Notes: generated by a model not told the origin, from the letters alone. Shown: positions 18,201 to 26,375, counted from the stretch's first letter. The stretch is 64,000 nt of DNA from Paenibacillus phytorum (GCF_013141715.1 NZ_WHOA01000164.1:58296-122295), one strand, 5' to 3'. A program made the numbers and translations.

Positions 18201-18640
18201 AAAGCAATGCCTACTTCAGCAGCTCAGACGGGAAATTCAATACACGTTATGATGCTGGGGAACGATTCCAAGAGCTGTTCGAAGGAAAAGTTCCGGTCAA
18301 AGGCGGCTGGAGAATCTACTCCAGCGGACCAGGAATCTACATGAACCAGCTCATCTCCAACTGTCTCGGCATTCGCCAAGACGGAGGAGACCTGATCATT
18401 GATCCCGTGCTTCCGCATGAAATGGATGGGCTTCGATTCGATTTTGCCTGGAATAACCGCTATGTCAGATTCGAATACCATATCAGCGGGTCATTGGAAT
18501 GCCGTATCGAGATTAATGGCCATGCAGCAGAGACCGAAGTCATGTCAAACCGTTACCGCCATGGCGGAACAAGAGTGCGGTGCGAGCAATTAGAGATTTT
18601 GTTAAGCGGTGAAGATAATGTTATTGCGATTTACATCTAA
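15296..18640 (+). CDS. GH94 phosphorylase, probably 1,2-beta-oligoglucan phosphorylase
   Basis: A 1114-residue cytosolic enzyme (no signal peptide) of glycoside hydrolase family 94, which cleaves beta-glucosides with phosphate to give alpha-glucose 1-phosphate. The length is near that of 1,2-beta-oligoglucan (sophorooligosaccharide) phosphorylases, much longer than cellobiose phosphorylases (~800). An N-terminal beta-sandwich (to ~590) precedes an (alpha/alpha)6 barrel with AAWGTRDVCQGPTEYF and YGDGDWDDTLQP (757-768); the general acid lies in DWDD (Asp761 or a neighbour). A following segment reads MLHPTDTKTGIQYRLLPMTR. Two LacI operators lie upstream and a LacI gene follows. No glucan importer or GH3 glucosidase is adjacent. 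Linkage specificity is inferred from length only. Confidence 0.8.
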   Translation: MTRPNDTDICIRSGELAFTFMNSGDIRKITYNQTMINQLIANPIDGSMNNIYLRIHRESSLSFVPLLGIRSSSRISRSDCQISWKGHAEELEYEVIFTLTPQLIWFWDVRVHGHGADIDLVYGQDVGIADQGAVRSNEAYLSQYIDHSVFNDPVKGWVVCSRQNMPQQGQFPYLQQGSLTNAAEYATDGFQFFGLSYKATNKPEALTKVKLASEIYQYEFAYTAMQSQRVIVDGMARFVFYGLFKPHHPDAIVSLAYEQEVQEAWAYAEALDTKWDEDLDSVSLQPRIGDPLQVESMTIEEIVRDFPSRHQEEWDNGVLLSFFTEGHEHVVLKEKELLVERPHGHILMTGDNARMNEQVLTTTSYMYGIFNSQLVVGNTSTNKMMTNARNALNVLKTSGQRIFIEMHGEFRMLTMPSMYEIGFNYARWTYKMAEDTIVVTNLTVMDTPEVHLTVQSVSGKPYRYLITNQVSMNNNEYGVPFLMEREGDVLVFRSCEGSDNAGTLPDLCYRMKLTGADVTVTDETALADHANPGSSSLVVLELSACSEWSLTVQGLIHGGELPFERPNTAAEIKRYRDYFRKVMNGFQLSHSGEATESLNKVNALAWWYTHNMLVHYSVPHGLEQYGGAAWGTRDVCQGPTEYFMATQKYDQVREIIKTVYAHQYEDDGNWPQWFMFDHYYRIQQEESHGDIIVWPLKVIADYISATHDYSVLQERIPYTEREGFEFTEECPTLLEHVQKQLTYMKNHFLHDTHLSAYGDGDWDDTLQPANAQLKQYMISSWTVALTYQVLNQLSAALTDEHQELSAELNKLASGIQADFNRYILQKDVIPGFVYMEKPGEAELMLHPTDTKTGIQYRLLPMTRSMIAELLTEEQAESHYRLIKQELYCPDGVRLMNRPARYAGGVSTHFKRAEQAANFGREIGLQYVHAHIRFVEAMAKLGKVDEAWQGLAMINPIGIREVVPNAELRQSNAYFSSSDGKFNTRYDAGERFQELFEGKVPVKGGWRIYSSGPGIYMNQLISNCLGIRQDGGDLIIDPVLPHEMDGLRFDFAWNNRYVRFEYHISGSLECRIEINGHAAETEVMSNRYRHGGTRVRCEQLEILLSGEDNVIAIYI

Positions 18641-18722
18641 TGGAACCGGTGATCTTTCGGGAGCAACGATATATTGGTATAGTAAGGGGAAATGATGCAT
18701 TGATCGTTAGGGGCGAGTTATT

Positions 18723-19688
18723 GTGGTTAGTATTAAAGATATCGCTAAAAAAGCGGGGGTTTCGATCTCCACGGTATCCTATGCATTAAACGGGAACCCC
18801 AAAGTGACGAAGGAAACGAGCAGCCGAATATTGGCCGTGGCCAAGGAATTAAATTACATGCCCAATGCGGCGGCCAGATCACTGAAGAAGCGGGAAACTA
18901 AGATTATCGGGGCTTTTCTTACGGATTTTAACGGAGCGTTCTACGGGGAATTGCTGCAGGGGATTAAAGAAGTGCTGAATAAAAAGGGTTATGACTTAAT
19001 CGTATGCAGCGGCGCGCAATCCCACCGTCTGCTGCCAGAACGGAATATTGACGGTGCCATCGTGCTCGACTCATCATTCTCAAGCGAAGAGATACTTCAA
19101 TATGCGGAGCTCGGACATAAGCTGGTTGTGCTCGACCGTGAGCTGAACCATTCGAATGTGAATCAAGTACTGCTCGATAATAAGGCGGGGGCCGCATTAG
19201 CTATGGAGTATCTGATTGAAAAAGGGCATCGTAAGATCTATGTCATAACGGGGCCTGAAGCCTCGTTTGATTCGATGCAGCGCCTTCAGGCTGTCCGTCA
19301 GGCCGTAGAACGCCATCAGCCGCTTGCCTATACGCAGATTCAAGGCGACTTTAACAAGTCAGCCGGCGAAGAAGCCGCCGAGCGAATTATTCAGGAATAT
19401 ACGGAACCTGTCGCTGTCTTCTGTTTGAACGATGAGATGGCTATCGGCTTATACAATGCCGTTAAGGAATCCGAGTATAGGATTGGCACGCATATTCATA
19501 TTATCGGTTTCGATAATATTGAGTTGACACAGTATACGGAGCCCCGTCTTGCGACGATTGATTACTCGAAGCGAAAGTGGGGAGCTTTGGCCTCCGAACA
19601 GCTATTAAAGCTGATTGCGGATGAAGAGATCGATCACGAACGAATCTATGTGACTTTGGTCAAAGGCGATTCTGTGCATGCGGTATGA
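18723..19688 (+). CDS. LacI-family regulator of the GH94 gene
   Basis: 321 residues, GTG start at 18723 with AGGGG upstream. The N-terminal helix-turn-helix and hinge are canonical (VSIKDIAKKAGVSISTVSYA, then LNGNPKVTKETSSRIL), followed by a periplasmic-binding-protein-like effector domain (IIGAFLTDFNGAFYGELLQG; later IHIIGFDNIELTQYTEP). It lies 82 bp downstream of the GH94 gene on the same strand. It probably represses that gene through the two palindromes at 15085 and 15236, released by a glucan oligosaccharide. Confidence 0.88.
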   Translation: MVSIKDIAKKAGVSISTVSYALNGNPKVTKETSSRILAVAKELNYMPNAAARSLKKRETKIIGAFLTDFNGAFYGELLQGIKEVLNKKGYDLIVCSGAQSHRLLPERNIDGAIVLDSSFSSEEILQYAELGHKLVVLDRELNHSNVNQVLLDNKAGAALAMEYLIEKGHRKIYVITGPEASFDSMQRLQAVRQAVERHQPLAYTQIQGDFNKSAGEEAAERIIQEYTEPVAVFCLNDEMAIGLYNAVKESEYRIGTHIHIIGFDNIELTQYTEPRLATIDYSKRKWGALASEQLLKLIADEEIDHERIYVTLVKGDSVHAV

Positions 19689-19709
19689 GGGTAATCGAGG
19701 AACAACTAA

Positions 19710-19761
19710 AAACAACAGCTATTTCCTTAACAAAACGTTGAGGAATAGCTGTTGTTTTTTT
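19710..19761. terminator. bidirectional Rho-independent terminator
   Basis: A long stem, AAACAACAGCTATT-CC paired with GGAATAGCTGTTGTTT, with T-rich tails on both strands. It ends the LacI transcript (plus) and the convergent prolidase transcript (minus). Confidence 0.85.
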
Positions 19762-19766
19762 AATGA

Positions 19767-20873
19767 TTACAATCTTCGTAATTGCTTTGGATAGTGTGTC
19801 AACACTTCAACCTGGCCGTTTGGCTGCACATACACATCGTCCTCGATTCGAACGCCGCCAAGCGAAGGCAAGTATATGCCCGGTTCGATCGTGAATACAT
19901 GTCCCGGCTCAATGAGCATCTCGTTTTCGCCGTTAATTGAAGGATCTTCATGCACATCCAGACCTAAGCCGTGACCGATCCGATTATTGAAATAAGCGTC
20001 ATATCCCTTTGCTGCTATGACACCTCTCCCCGTTTGATCGATGACTCCGTATGGTGTGCCTACTTTGACCGCCTGAATGGCTGCCAAATTCGCGGTCAGA
20101 ACAGTTTCATAAATCGTTTCTTGCTCCTTGGTTCCTTCTCCAATTAAAAACGTACGGGTAATATCTGAGCAAAACCCGCCCGCATAAACGCCAAAATCGA
20201 AGAGCAAAAAATCATTCTCCTGGATCGAATAAGCGCCTGGTTTGCCGTGAGGCAAGGATGACCTTTTTCCAGTCAAAATAATTGATTCGAAAGAAGGCTT
20301 ATCGCCGCCGAACATCCTCATCTTATATTCCAATTCAGCCGCAAGTTCTTGTTCCATCATGCCGACTCTAACTTTTTGCACGGTACTTTCAAGCACTTTT
20401 TCGGCAATATCAACCGCCCGGCGGATGCTGACAAGATCTTCTTCAGACTTAACCAGCCGCTCTTGTATAATAAATGGTTCGATATCCGTAAAGTGCACAT
20501 CCGGATACAACTCCTGCAGCTGCTCCACCCTGTGAAGGCTGATCGCTTTTTTTTCCAATCCCAACGTACCGATGCGTGTTCTACCCACTTTGTCTTTCAA
20601 CAGATCGTAAGGATTCTCGCTGTCTGAACAAGGGATCAAATCGCGAACGAATGAATGCTGCTGCGCAGCTTCCAAATCCAAGCCGGGAACAATCATGCTT
20701 TCACGAGCGCTGCCCATGTCGACGATAAGTGCCATGAATCGCTCATGCGGATTCGAATGGAACCCGGTAAAGTAATAAATATTCGTTGGATTCGTAATCA
20801 AGGCGATATCAATTTGCTTTTTCTCCAAGTAACTACGCAGTTTGTGCAATCTCAATTCATAAATGGAACTCAT
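19767..20873 (-). CDS. pepQ: M24 Xaa-Pro dipeptidase (prolidase)
   Basis: A 368-residue cytosolic metallopeptidase with the creatinase-like N-terminal domain (~1-130) and the pita-bread catalytic domain. The dinuclear metal ligands are visible in order: Asp in FDFGVYAGGF, Asp in CSDITRTF, His in NRIGHGLGLDVHE, Glu in FTIEPGIYLP and Glu in VRIEDDVYV. It splits Xaa-Pro (and Xaa-hydroxyproline) dipeptides. Placed beside the remains of hydroxyproline dehydrogenase and epimerase genes, it suggests the ancestral locus consumed collagen- or cell-wall-derived proline peptides. It appears intact. Confidence 0.88.
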   Translation of the reverse strand: MSSIYELRLHKLRSYLEKKQIDIALITNPTNIYYFTGFHSNPHERFMALIVDMGSARESMIVPGLDLEAAQQHSFVRDLIPCSDSENPYDLLKDKVGRTRIGTLGLEKKAISLHRVEQLQELYPDVHFTDIEPFIIQERLVKSEEDLVSIRRAVDIAEKVLESTVQKVRVGMMEQELAAELEYKMRMFGGDKPSFESIILTGKRSSLPHGKPGAYSIQENDFLLFDFGVYAGGFCSDITRTFLIGEGTKEQETIYETVLTANLAAIQAVKVGTPYGVIDQTGRGVIAAKGYDAYFNNRIGHGLGLDVHEDPSINGENEMLIEPGHVFTIEPGIYLPSLGGVRIEDDVYVQPNGQVEVLTHYPKQLRRL

Positions 20874-20988
20874 ACATGTACCCTCCCGTTTTCATAACTA
20901 TCGTACTTAGATTAGCAAAAACCGTGCCAATATTTCCAGTTTTACGTTTTTTGAACAGATTGGCGCGATTATTGCTAGAAATGTGTAA

Positions 20989-21249
20989 GAAGGAATCGTA
21001 CTAGCCTTTGAGGGTGAGACGATCGCCGCAGCGCTGCTCGCACAAGGTATCCGCACACTCCGTTACCACGAAGATACCGGTACATCGCGTGGCTTTTATT
21101 GCAACATCGGACACTGCTTCGAATGCCGCGTTACGGTCGACGGGATAGACGGACAAAGAGCATGCCTCACACCACTAAAAAACGGAATGGACATCCACAC
21201 AGGCAGGACACTTCCCTCCCCGTTGAAGAAAGGAGCTCATCTTCCATGA
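20989..21249 (+). pseudogene. 2Fe-2S subunit of D-hydroxyproline dehydrogenase, 5' truncated
   Basis: The plus frame reads FEGETIAAALLAQGIRTLRY, then GFYCNIGHCFECRVTVDG and QRACLTPLKNG, ending in a TGA that overlaps the next gene's ATG (ATGA). All four iron-sulfur cysteines of the HcnA/LhpE-type ferredoxin-like subunit are present. An in-frame stop (TAA at 20986-20988) lies 18 bases before FEGET, and no ATG, GTG or TTG follows it until late in the gene, so the first ~20-30 codons and the start are lost. It is translationally coupled to the FAD subunit downstream. Probably no longer made. Confidence 0.82.
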
Positions 21250-22442
21250 CAGACGTTCTCATAGTCGGAGCCGGTCCAGCCGGTTTGTCAGCCGCAATCT
21301 CCTGTGCAGAGCGCGGGTTAAAAGTAACGGTTGTCGACGAATTCATGAAACCAGGTGGCAGACTGCTGGGACAGTTGCATCAAGAACCTAACGGGACATG
21401 GTGGAATGGAATTGAAGAGTCAGCCAAACTTCAGAATAAAGCTGTGTCTCTTGGCGTGGTTATCAAACTCGGCGTTTCTGTATACGATATTAAACAATCG
21501 GCAGACGGTTGGATCGTTTATACGTCAAGCGGCGTGCAGGAAGTGCCTGCTCTTCTGCTTGCTACAGGTGCAGCTGAGACCGCTGCCCCCATTCCAGGGT
21601 GGACGCTTCCGGGTGTCATGTCCATTGGAGCTGCTCAGGTGATGACGAATGTACATAGGGTCCGTGTGGGCATGCGCGGGATCATTGTGGGAATCAACGT
21701 GCTGTCCATTGCCATTGCACGCGAACTGCAATTAGCTGGCATCGATATTGCCGCTATGGTGCTTCCCGCCAAAAACATCATAAATAAAGATGCGGGAGAT
21801 CCCCAAAAAGTGATGAAGTCGATGCTGCGCCTAGGGCACCTTGCACCGTCTCCTATTCTTCGACTTGGCAGCAGCTTGATGCGTTATTCCCCGCTGCAAA
21901 TATGGGGACTTCGACTTTACCCAAAGCATGGTTTTAAAATTTGGGGGATCCCCATCCAACTGCGTAAAGCTGCCCTCGCTATTGAAGGGGAGGAAATAGT
22001 TGAGAGCGTGCAACTGGCTGATGTAACACCAGACGGAGAAATTGCTGCTCATTCCACGCGAAGCGTTCCCGTCGATTTCGTCTGCATGGCGGGCAGTCTC
22101 TATCCTCTAGCTGAACTTGCAGCTGTAGCCGGATGTCCCTTCCGCTTTGTACCCGAATTAGGTGGACATGTCCCGCTCCACAATGCCCAGATGCAAACAC
22201 CGCTTAACGGCTTGTTTGTAGCAGGGAATATTACTGGAATTGAAAGCGCCAAGGTAGCAGCCGCCCAAGGTACGGTTGCAGGAATTTCGATTGCGGCTTT
22301 CCACAAGGCTAGTGGGACAGATGTAGAGCTGCAGCGTGCCGTAGAGCATGTTTGGGCGGTGCGTGAACGAGCGCTGATTCAATTTCCCCCCCAGGTCGCG
22401 GAGGGGCGACGGCATATAGAAACGATGTATGCTGAGGCCTAA
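21246..22442 (+). CDS. FAD/NAD(P)-dependent oxidoreductase, D-hydroxyproline dehydrogenase alpha-like subunit
   Basis: 398 residues. The N-terminal Rossmann motif VLIVGAGPAGLSAAISCAER binds FAD; a second nucleotide-binding segment lies near GMRGIIVGINVLSIAIAREL, and the C-terminal FAD motif is GLFVAGNITGIESAKVAAAQG. It resembles HcnB/LhpF-type subunits that pair with a 2Fe-2S subunit and a second FAD subunit in D-hydroxyproline (or cyanide-forming glycine) dehydrogenases. The true start is ATG 21246, with AAAGGAG upstream and ATGA overlap with the 2Fe-2S remnant. The gene looks intact, but its 2Fe-2S partner is broken and its other FAD partner survives only as ~50 residues in the chimera at 12704, so it is probably an orphan. 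Confidence 0.82.
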   Translation: MTDVLIVGAGPAGLSAAISCAERGLKVTVVDEFMKPGGRLLGQLHQEPNGTWWNGIEESAKLQNKAVSLGVVIKLGVSVYDIKQSADGWIVYTSSGVQEVPALLLATGAAETAAPIPGWTLPGVMSIGAAQVMTNVHRVRVGMRGIIVGINVLSIAIARELQLAGIDIAAMVLPAKNIINKDAGDPQKVMKSMLRLGHLAPSPILRLGSSLMRYSPLQIWGLRLYPKHGFKIWGIPIQLRKAALAIEGEEIVESVQLADVTPDGEIAAHSTRSVPVDFVCMAGSLYPLAELAAVAGCPFRFVPELGGHVPLHNAQMQTPLNGLFVAGNITGIESAKVAAAQGTVAGISIAAFHKASGTDVELQRAVEHVWAVRERALIQFPPQVAEGRRHIETMYAEA

Positions 22443-22617
22443 AACGGCATGAGCACGCCTCCCTACTCATAGCATCAACCGCTTCTCCGTCGCAAGGTGG
22501 AGCATACGACACGCTCCCCTTCTCGATACTTGGATACGGTTGAAACAGCGTTTGTTTTCGGTGATCTAAACTTCGTTACTGCCCTTTGTGAAGGGTTACG
22601 GGCATAGTGATTACCCA

Positions 22618-22636
22618 TGTTGCAATTTATACAACA
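22618..22636. repeat. fifth copy of the TGTTGYA palindrome
   Basis: TGTTGCAATTTATACAACA, followed by ATTCACACGCC, closely matches the first copy at 14697 and its right flank (ATTCACATGCC). It lies directly beyond the point where rpoN similarity ends. Confidence 0.7.
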
Positions 22637-22702
22637 ATTCACACGCCAAAAGGTTCCGATTTTAACACTTCCTTGAATAACTAGATTGGATGAATGAATC
22701 GA

Positions 22703-22900
22703 CTGTCTCATGTATTCCAATATTTTAGACACTTGGCCTGCCTCTATGTCTAATTCCTTAGACACTTTTTCACATTTCCCTTTTCCCAAGTCCTGCAAAT
22801 GATCCATCACAACGTCCAAAGCTCCCACTGGAGCATGCGGATCTCTTGCAATCTGAATAGCTAAACATTCCTGCAGGCTTCTTCCCCCGACACCACTCCC
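22703..22900 (-). pseudogene. rpoN: fragment of rpoN (sigma-54 factor), core-binding domain
   Basis: A minus-strand frame beginning after a stop near 22903 reads GSGVGGRSLQECLAIQIARD, then GALDVVMDHLQDLGKGKCEK and VSKELDIEAGQVSKILEYMRQ (with one residue of overlap omitted). This is the central RpoN pattern 'GIGARDLQECLxxQ ... HLEDLAKGKxxKIAKEL ... VxxAxxxI'. The N-terminal activator region, the rest of the core-binding domain and the DNA-binding RpoN box are missing. It marks a decayed dedicated sigma-54 gene at the edge of the hydroxyproline locus, next to a sigma-54 activator and promoter. Other short frames in 22443-22982 are not convincing. Confidence 0.78.
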
Positions 22901-22914
22901 TGTTCATTTATACC

Positions 22915-22951
22915 AAAAAGCTGCCGATAAACGGAATATCAGCAGCTTTTT
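22915..22951 (-). terminator. terminator of the secreted hydrolase gene
   Basis: AAAAAGCTGC at 22915-22924 pairs with GCAGCTTTTT at 22942-22951, ending in T on the minus strand, 32 bases after the stop of the gene at 22983. Confidence 0.8.
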
Positions 22952-22982
22952 ATGCTTAATAGTCTACATATTCACCGCGAAC

Positions 22983-25900
22983 TTACTGATCATCTTGATC
23001 ATTTTGATCGTGCCCACCCTTTTTATTTGACGGCACTGCAGTTACACTTTGCCCTACTGGCACTTTGACTTCTGCGTAGCTAATAGCAACACCGTTTACG
23101 GTTTTCGTTTCTGCCTTTATAGCTGCCCCATTCACTTGAATATAACGGTAAGAACCCGCAAACTGTGCTTCCCAGTTGATCCCTTTTGTACCGGAATTGT
23201 TTCTTAAAGTACTCTTTGTCGCACCATCGTGTCTCAAGTAGACATCGTGATCTCCCAAAGAAATATGATTGAGTTCCAGCCACTGAATGTCTTGCGGCAA
23301 ACGGGATAGGGTAGACACCTTGTTATCAGGTGCATTCGGAGTTATCCCCATCAATCCCTCAACCGTTTGACTGATTAATGTATAAGAGACTTCCGGATAA
23401 TCGCCGTTTGTTCCTTGGCTGCTTATCTCATGCGGTTGGTTTAATCTGTCGATGATATACTTCATCCACTTCCAACCGAGTTCATTTTTTCCATAAGGGA
23501 AAAATGTATCTGGCAAGTACGTGAATGCTTCTATATTTACCGGTGCCTGTCCTGGCGTTTCACTCATGCTGTCGATCAGTCCAAGGAATTGATCTGTCCG
23601 CTCACCAGCTTCGGTAATTTGCTTCATAGGCATGAACCAACTTGCTTCTTTTCCGAAGCTGCTGTAAGCTTTGCCGCCCGCTTCATAACCTCGCACATAA
23701 CCGGACTCAATTCCTTTTACTCCCCAGTCCGTGTTAAAGTATTTTTTTAACGCTCGTGCCTTTTCTTTAAACTCCTGGTACTTCTTCATGTCGCCTTTTT
23801 CTTTGGACAAATTGGCATAAGCGAGCAGCGCTTGATACTGGGATGCGATTCCATCCCCTGCTTCCACAACAGCCTCACCGTTACGTTCATCATAAGAAGC
23901 TGCGCCATCGAAAATGCCTTTTCCTGTTCCTTCAGCGACTCCGTTCTTTCTTTGTCCGTCATGCAGCGAAATAAAATCCGTCATTGCTTTATCGTAGTAG
24001 GTCCAAAGCGTAGCATCCGTCAAATAGTTCTTATCGCCGGTCCACAAGTACATGTCGTACGCTTTTTCAACAAGCTCGAACACAGCGGGAACTTCTCTGA
24101 CAAAACTATTTGCGTTACGATAGTCCAATTTGAAAATCGAGCCATCGAAATTGAGCGCCCATGCCGGGTACCATTTATGCGTTTCGTTCGCTGTTCCGGC
24201 AAATGCCTTCAACATGGAGAAATTTTCTCGATCCAGTCCCAATAAATGGGCGCCCGCCATCTGATGAGCCATATCCCTGGAATAGAAGGCGTATCGGTGT
24301 GCATACCCCGCCCAGTAGGATGGCATGTATTCCTTGATTTCAGGCGAGTTTCTAAATGTTTCATCCCGATTAATTAGGCCTTGTTTACCCGTTCTTACAT
24401 AAGACTTTGCTTTTGGCTTCGCCCAATTGAAAGCATCTTTTATTTTCGCATTGGAGGAATCGATCGTGATTTCTTTGTCAGCTATTGAACACTCCATTGT
24501 CCACAGCTGTGTCTTGCCGTTCTTCCCTTTAACCGTATAGGTAACCGGATTGGTAAAGTCTTTCACCTTACCTGTTGATGGAGTAACAGAAGCGCCCTCT
24601 GAAACCGTAATTTGCGGGGCAATTGCATTCACTTTCGAACCGTATGGCACTTTAAACGTAACCTTCTTAGCAGATCCATCTATTTTCGTAACGCCAACCT
24701 GATCCGGAACTGCGAAGGAGACGATATTGGCAAGCTCAGGCAGTGGGTTTGTATTCCCAGTGTCATACAACAGATAAGAGTCGTCAATTTCAACCCATTT
24801 GTCGTTAGCGTTAATGCCTGTGAAATACACTTCAACATGAGCGCCTTTTTCCAGTAATATGCCATTAAGCGTTTGTGTCACAGGTACACTGCTCTTAGGT
24901 ACGTCACCGTTTTTGATATCGCTGCCCTCAGGGTACCTGATGCCGAACTTTGCACCGTTTTCATCAGCCATGTTGAATAAGGCTTGTAATTTATAATATC
25001 CTGTAGCAGGTACCGTTACGGTTTGGGACAAATAAGAAGCCGCCCCAGGATCCAAGTAGGCAATGACATTATCGCCTGCCTTGTATGTAAATGCACCGTC
25101 ATAACGCCAATATTGTTTTGCCGCATCAAAATTTGAGTTTCTGATCAAATTCTCAGCTAGTGGTCCTATCGGATTGCTCATGGCTGATTGCCCCTCCTTA
25201 CCAAACAAATCTACGGGGGTTACTTCAAATCTCACATATTTCCCATTAAGTCCAACTGCTATAACAAACGTCTTGCTTACTTGTCCATTAATCTCCTTGT
25301 ATACGCCATCCCGAGTATCTGAAACCAACCATCTAAATCGGGTAGCTCCTTCCTTATGCCCATCTGGATCTGTGTAGGTATAGCTGCCAACTAACTTCTG
25401 TTCGGTCCATGCGTTGCCTGAAACTGAAACATTAGAAGCTAAAGGAGCCGTATTAGGAAAGTTATCAAAATCAAATTGAAAATCGAAGTTATCCGCCTCC
25501 ATTCTTTTATTTGCTGATGATAAATAGATTACAACCTCATCGTTTGCATGAAGCTGGATGCCTGTTACAACTTGCTGTTTGTACACACTTGTCGTCACAG
25601 ACATACTCTTGAGATCCGTACCGTCTGTTCGTTTCACGCCAAAGCTGCCTCCAGCCTCTTCAACATTGAGCAATGCTGAAAGTTTATAGTTTCCTGTTAA
25701 AGGGACTTTGATTTTTTGAAAAACGGTGCTGCCAGCCTCGATGTATACAGCGTTCGATACCGTATTATTATAGGCGATTGTCGTAATTCCTACCTGGCCT
25801 GAATGCGCCCAATCGCCCAGTCCACTTTCAAAACCGGGATTAACCGCCAAGTTCACACTTTTGGTATCATCGCGAAGAAGTTCGAATTCATCGACATTAA

Positions 25901-26375
25901 CCCAATTCGTTTGAGCGTTACCGCCGGTTACATAAACCTCCACTTGATCGCCTGCGTTGAGAGTGATATTCGGTATCTCGTATCGCGTATAACTGGATTT
26001 ACCTATTGTTGCAACACTGTTTATTTCGCTTCCACCAACTTTTTTTACGCCTAATTTACCTCCGGGTCCCCCTGTAGAAAACCAAGCAGATAAGTTATAA
26101 CTTCCTGTAACTGGGATGGTCACCTGTTGGGAAATTGTATTACTGCTGCCCGGATCTAACCAGGCTTGGTTTTTTCCAGATTTAACATTATTAGAAGCAA
26201 CGCCGGCACTTCCACTTTTTGACCAGTCAACAATCCCCGATTCAAAACCAGCGTTTTTAATCAGATTCTCCGCGTCTGCATGTACTTTAGAAATAGGAAT
26301 AAATAATTCATGAAATGTCGCAAACAAAAAAGATAGAACCACAAGTAGCGGTATCATCCTACTGTTTTTTCTCAT
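22983..26375 (-). CDS. secreted multidomain glycoside hydrolase with unclassified (alpha/alpha)6-like catalytic module
   Basis: 1130 residues with a signal peptide (1-34, ending SKVHA). Three carbohydrate-binding-like jelly-roll modules, each starting LI(K/R)N..F or NPGFESG, lie at ~37-168, ~173-303 and ~408-540; an Ig-like module lies at ~310-402. A DUF5018-like domain (~548-632, ending TYTVKGKNGKTQLWTMECS) precedes a ~450-residue C-terminal region. Conserved-looking stretches there are YAHRYAFYSRDMAHQMAGAH, NFDGSIFKLDYRN, VVEAGDGIASQYQALLAYAN and DYPEVSYTLISQ, resembling six-hairpin hydrolases of the glucoamylase/MGH1 type. I cannot assign a GH family. It faces the alpha-galactosidase/importer operon, so it probably attacks an external galactosylated polysaccharide. 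The tail is Asp/Gln-rich with no anchor. Confidence 0.7.
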   Translation of the reverse strand: MRKNSRMIPLLVVLSFLFATFHELFIPISKVHADAENLIKNAGFESGIVDWSKSGSAGVASNNVKSGKNQAWLDPGSSNTISQQVTIPVTGSYNLSAWFSTGGPGGKLGVKKVGGSEINSVATIGKSSYTRYEIPNITLNAGDQVEVYVTGGNAQTNWVNVDEFELLRDDTKSVNLAVNPGFESGLGDWAHSGQVGITTIAYNNTVSNAVYIEAGSTVFQKIKVPLTGNYKLSALLNVEEAGGSFGVKRTDGTDLKSMSVTTSVYKQQVVTGIQLHANDEVVIYLSSANKRMEADNFDFQFDFDNFPNTAPLASNVSVSGNAWTEQKLVGSYTYTDPDGHKEGATRFRWLVSDTRDGVYKEINGQVSKTFVIAVGLNGKYVRFEVTPVDLFGKEGQSAMSNPIGPLAENLIRNSNFDAAKQYWRYDGAFTYKAGDNVIAYLDPGAASYLSQTVTVPATGYYKLQALFNMADENGAKFGIRYPEGSDIKNGDVPKSSVPVTQTLNGILLEKGAHVEVYFTGINANDKWVEIDDSYLLYDTGNTNPLPELANIVSFAVPDQVGVTKIDGSAKKVTFKVPYGSKVNAIAPQITVSEGASVTPSTGKVKDFTNPVTYTVKGKNGKTQLWTMECSIADKEITIDSSNAKIKDAFNWAKPKAKSYVRTGKQGLINRDETFRNSPEIKEYMPSYWAGYAHRYAFYSRDMAHQMAGAHLLGLDRENFSMLKAFAGTANETHKWYPAWALNFDGSIFKLDYRNANSFVREVPAVFELVEKAYDMYLWTGDKNYLTDATLWTYYDKAMTDFISLHDGQRKNGVAEGTGKGIFDGAASYDERNGEAVVEAGDGIASQYQALLAYANLSKEKGDMKKYQEFKEKARALKKYFNTDWGVKGIESGYVRGYEAGGKAYSSFGKEASWFMPMKQITEAGERTDQFLGLIDSMSETPGQAPVNIEAFTYLPDTFFPYGKNELGWKWMKYIIDRLNQPHEISSQGTNGDYPEVSYTLISQTVEGLMGITPNAPDNKVSTLSRLPQDIQWLELNHISLGDHDVYLRHDGATKSTLRNNSGTKGINWEAQFAGSYRYIQVNGAAIKAETKTVNGVAISYAEVKVPVGQSVTAVPSNKKGGHDQNDQDDQ

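Noticed and set aside
15296..18640. Annotation as cellobiose or chitobiose phosphorylase
   Set aside because: Those GH94 enzymes are about 800 residues; the 1114-residue length and extended N-terminal domain fit 1,2-beta-oligoglucan phosphorylases better.
21099..21245. Longer start for the FAD subunit gene
   Set aside because: The extra 49 residues (Arg/His-rich) come from the 2Fe-2S gene read in another frame; AAAGGAG and the ATGA overlap support ATG 21246.
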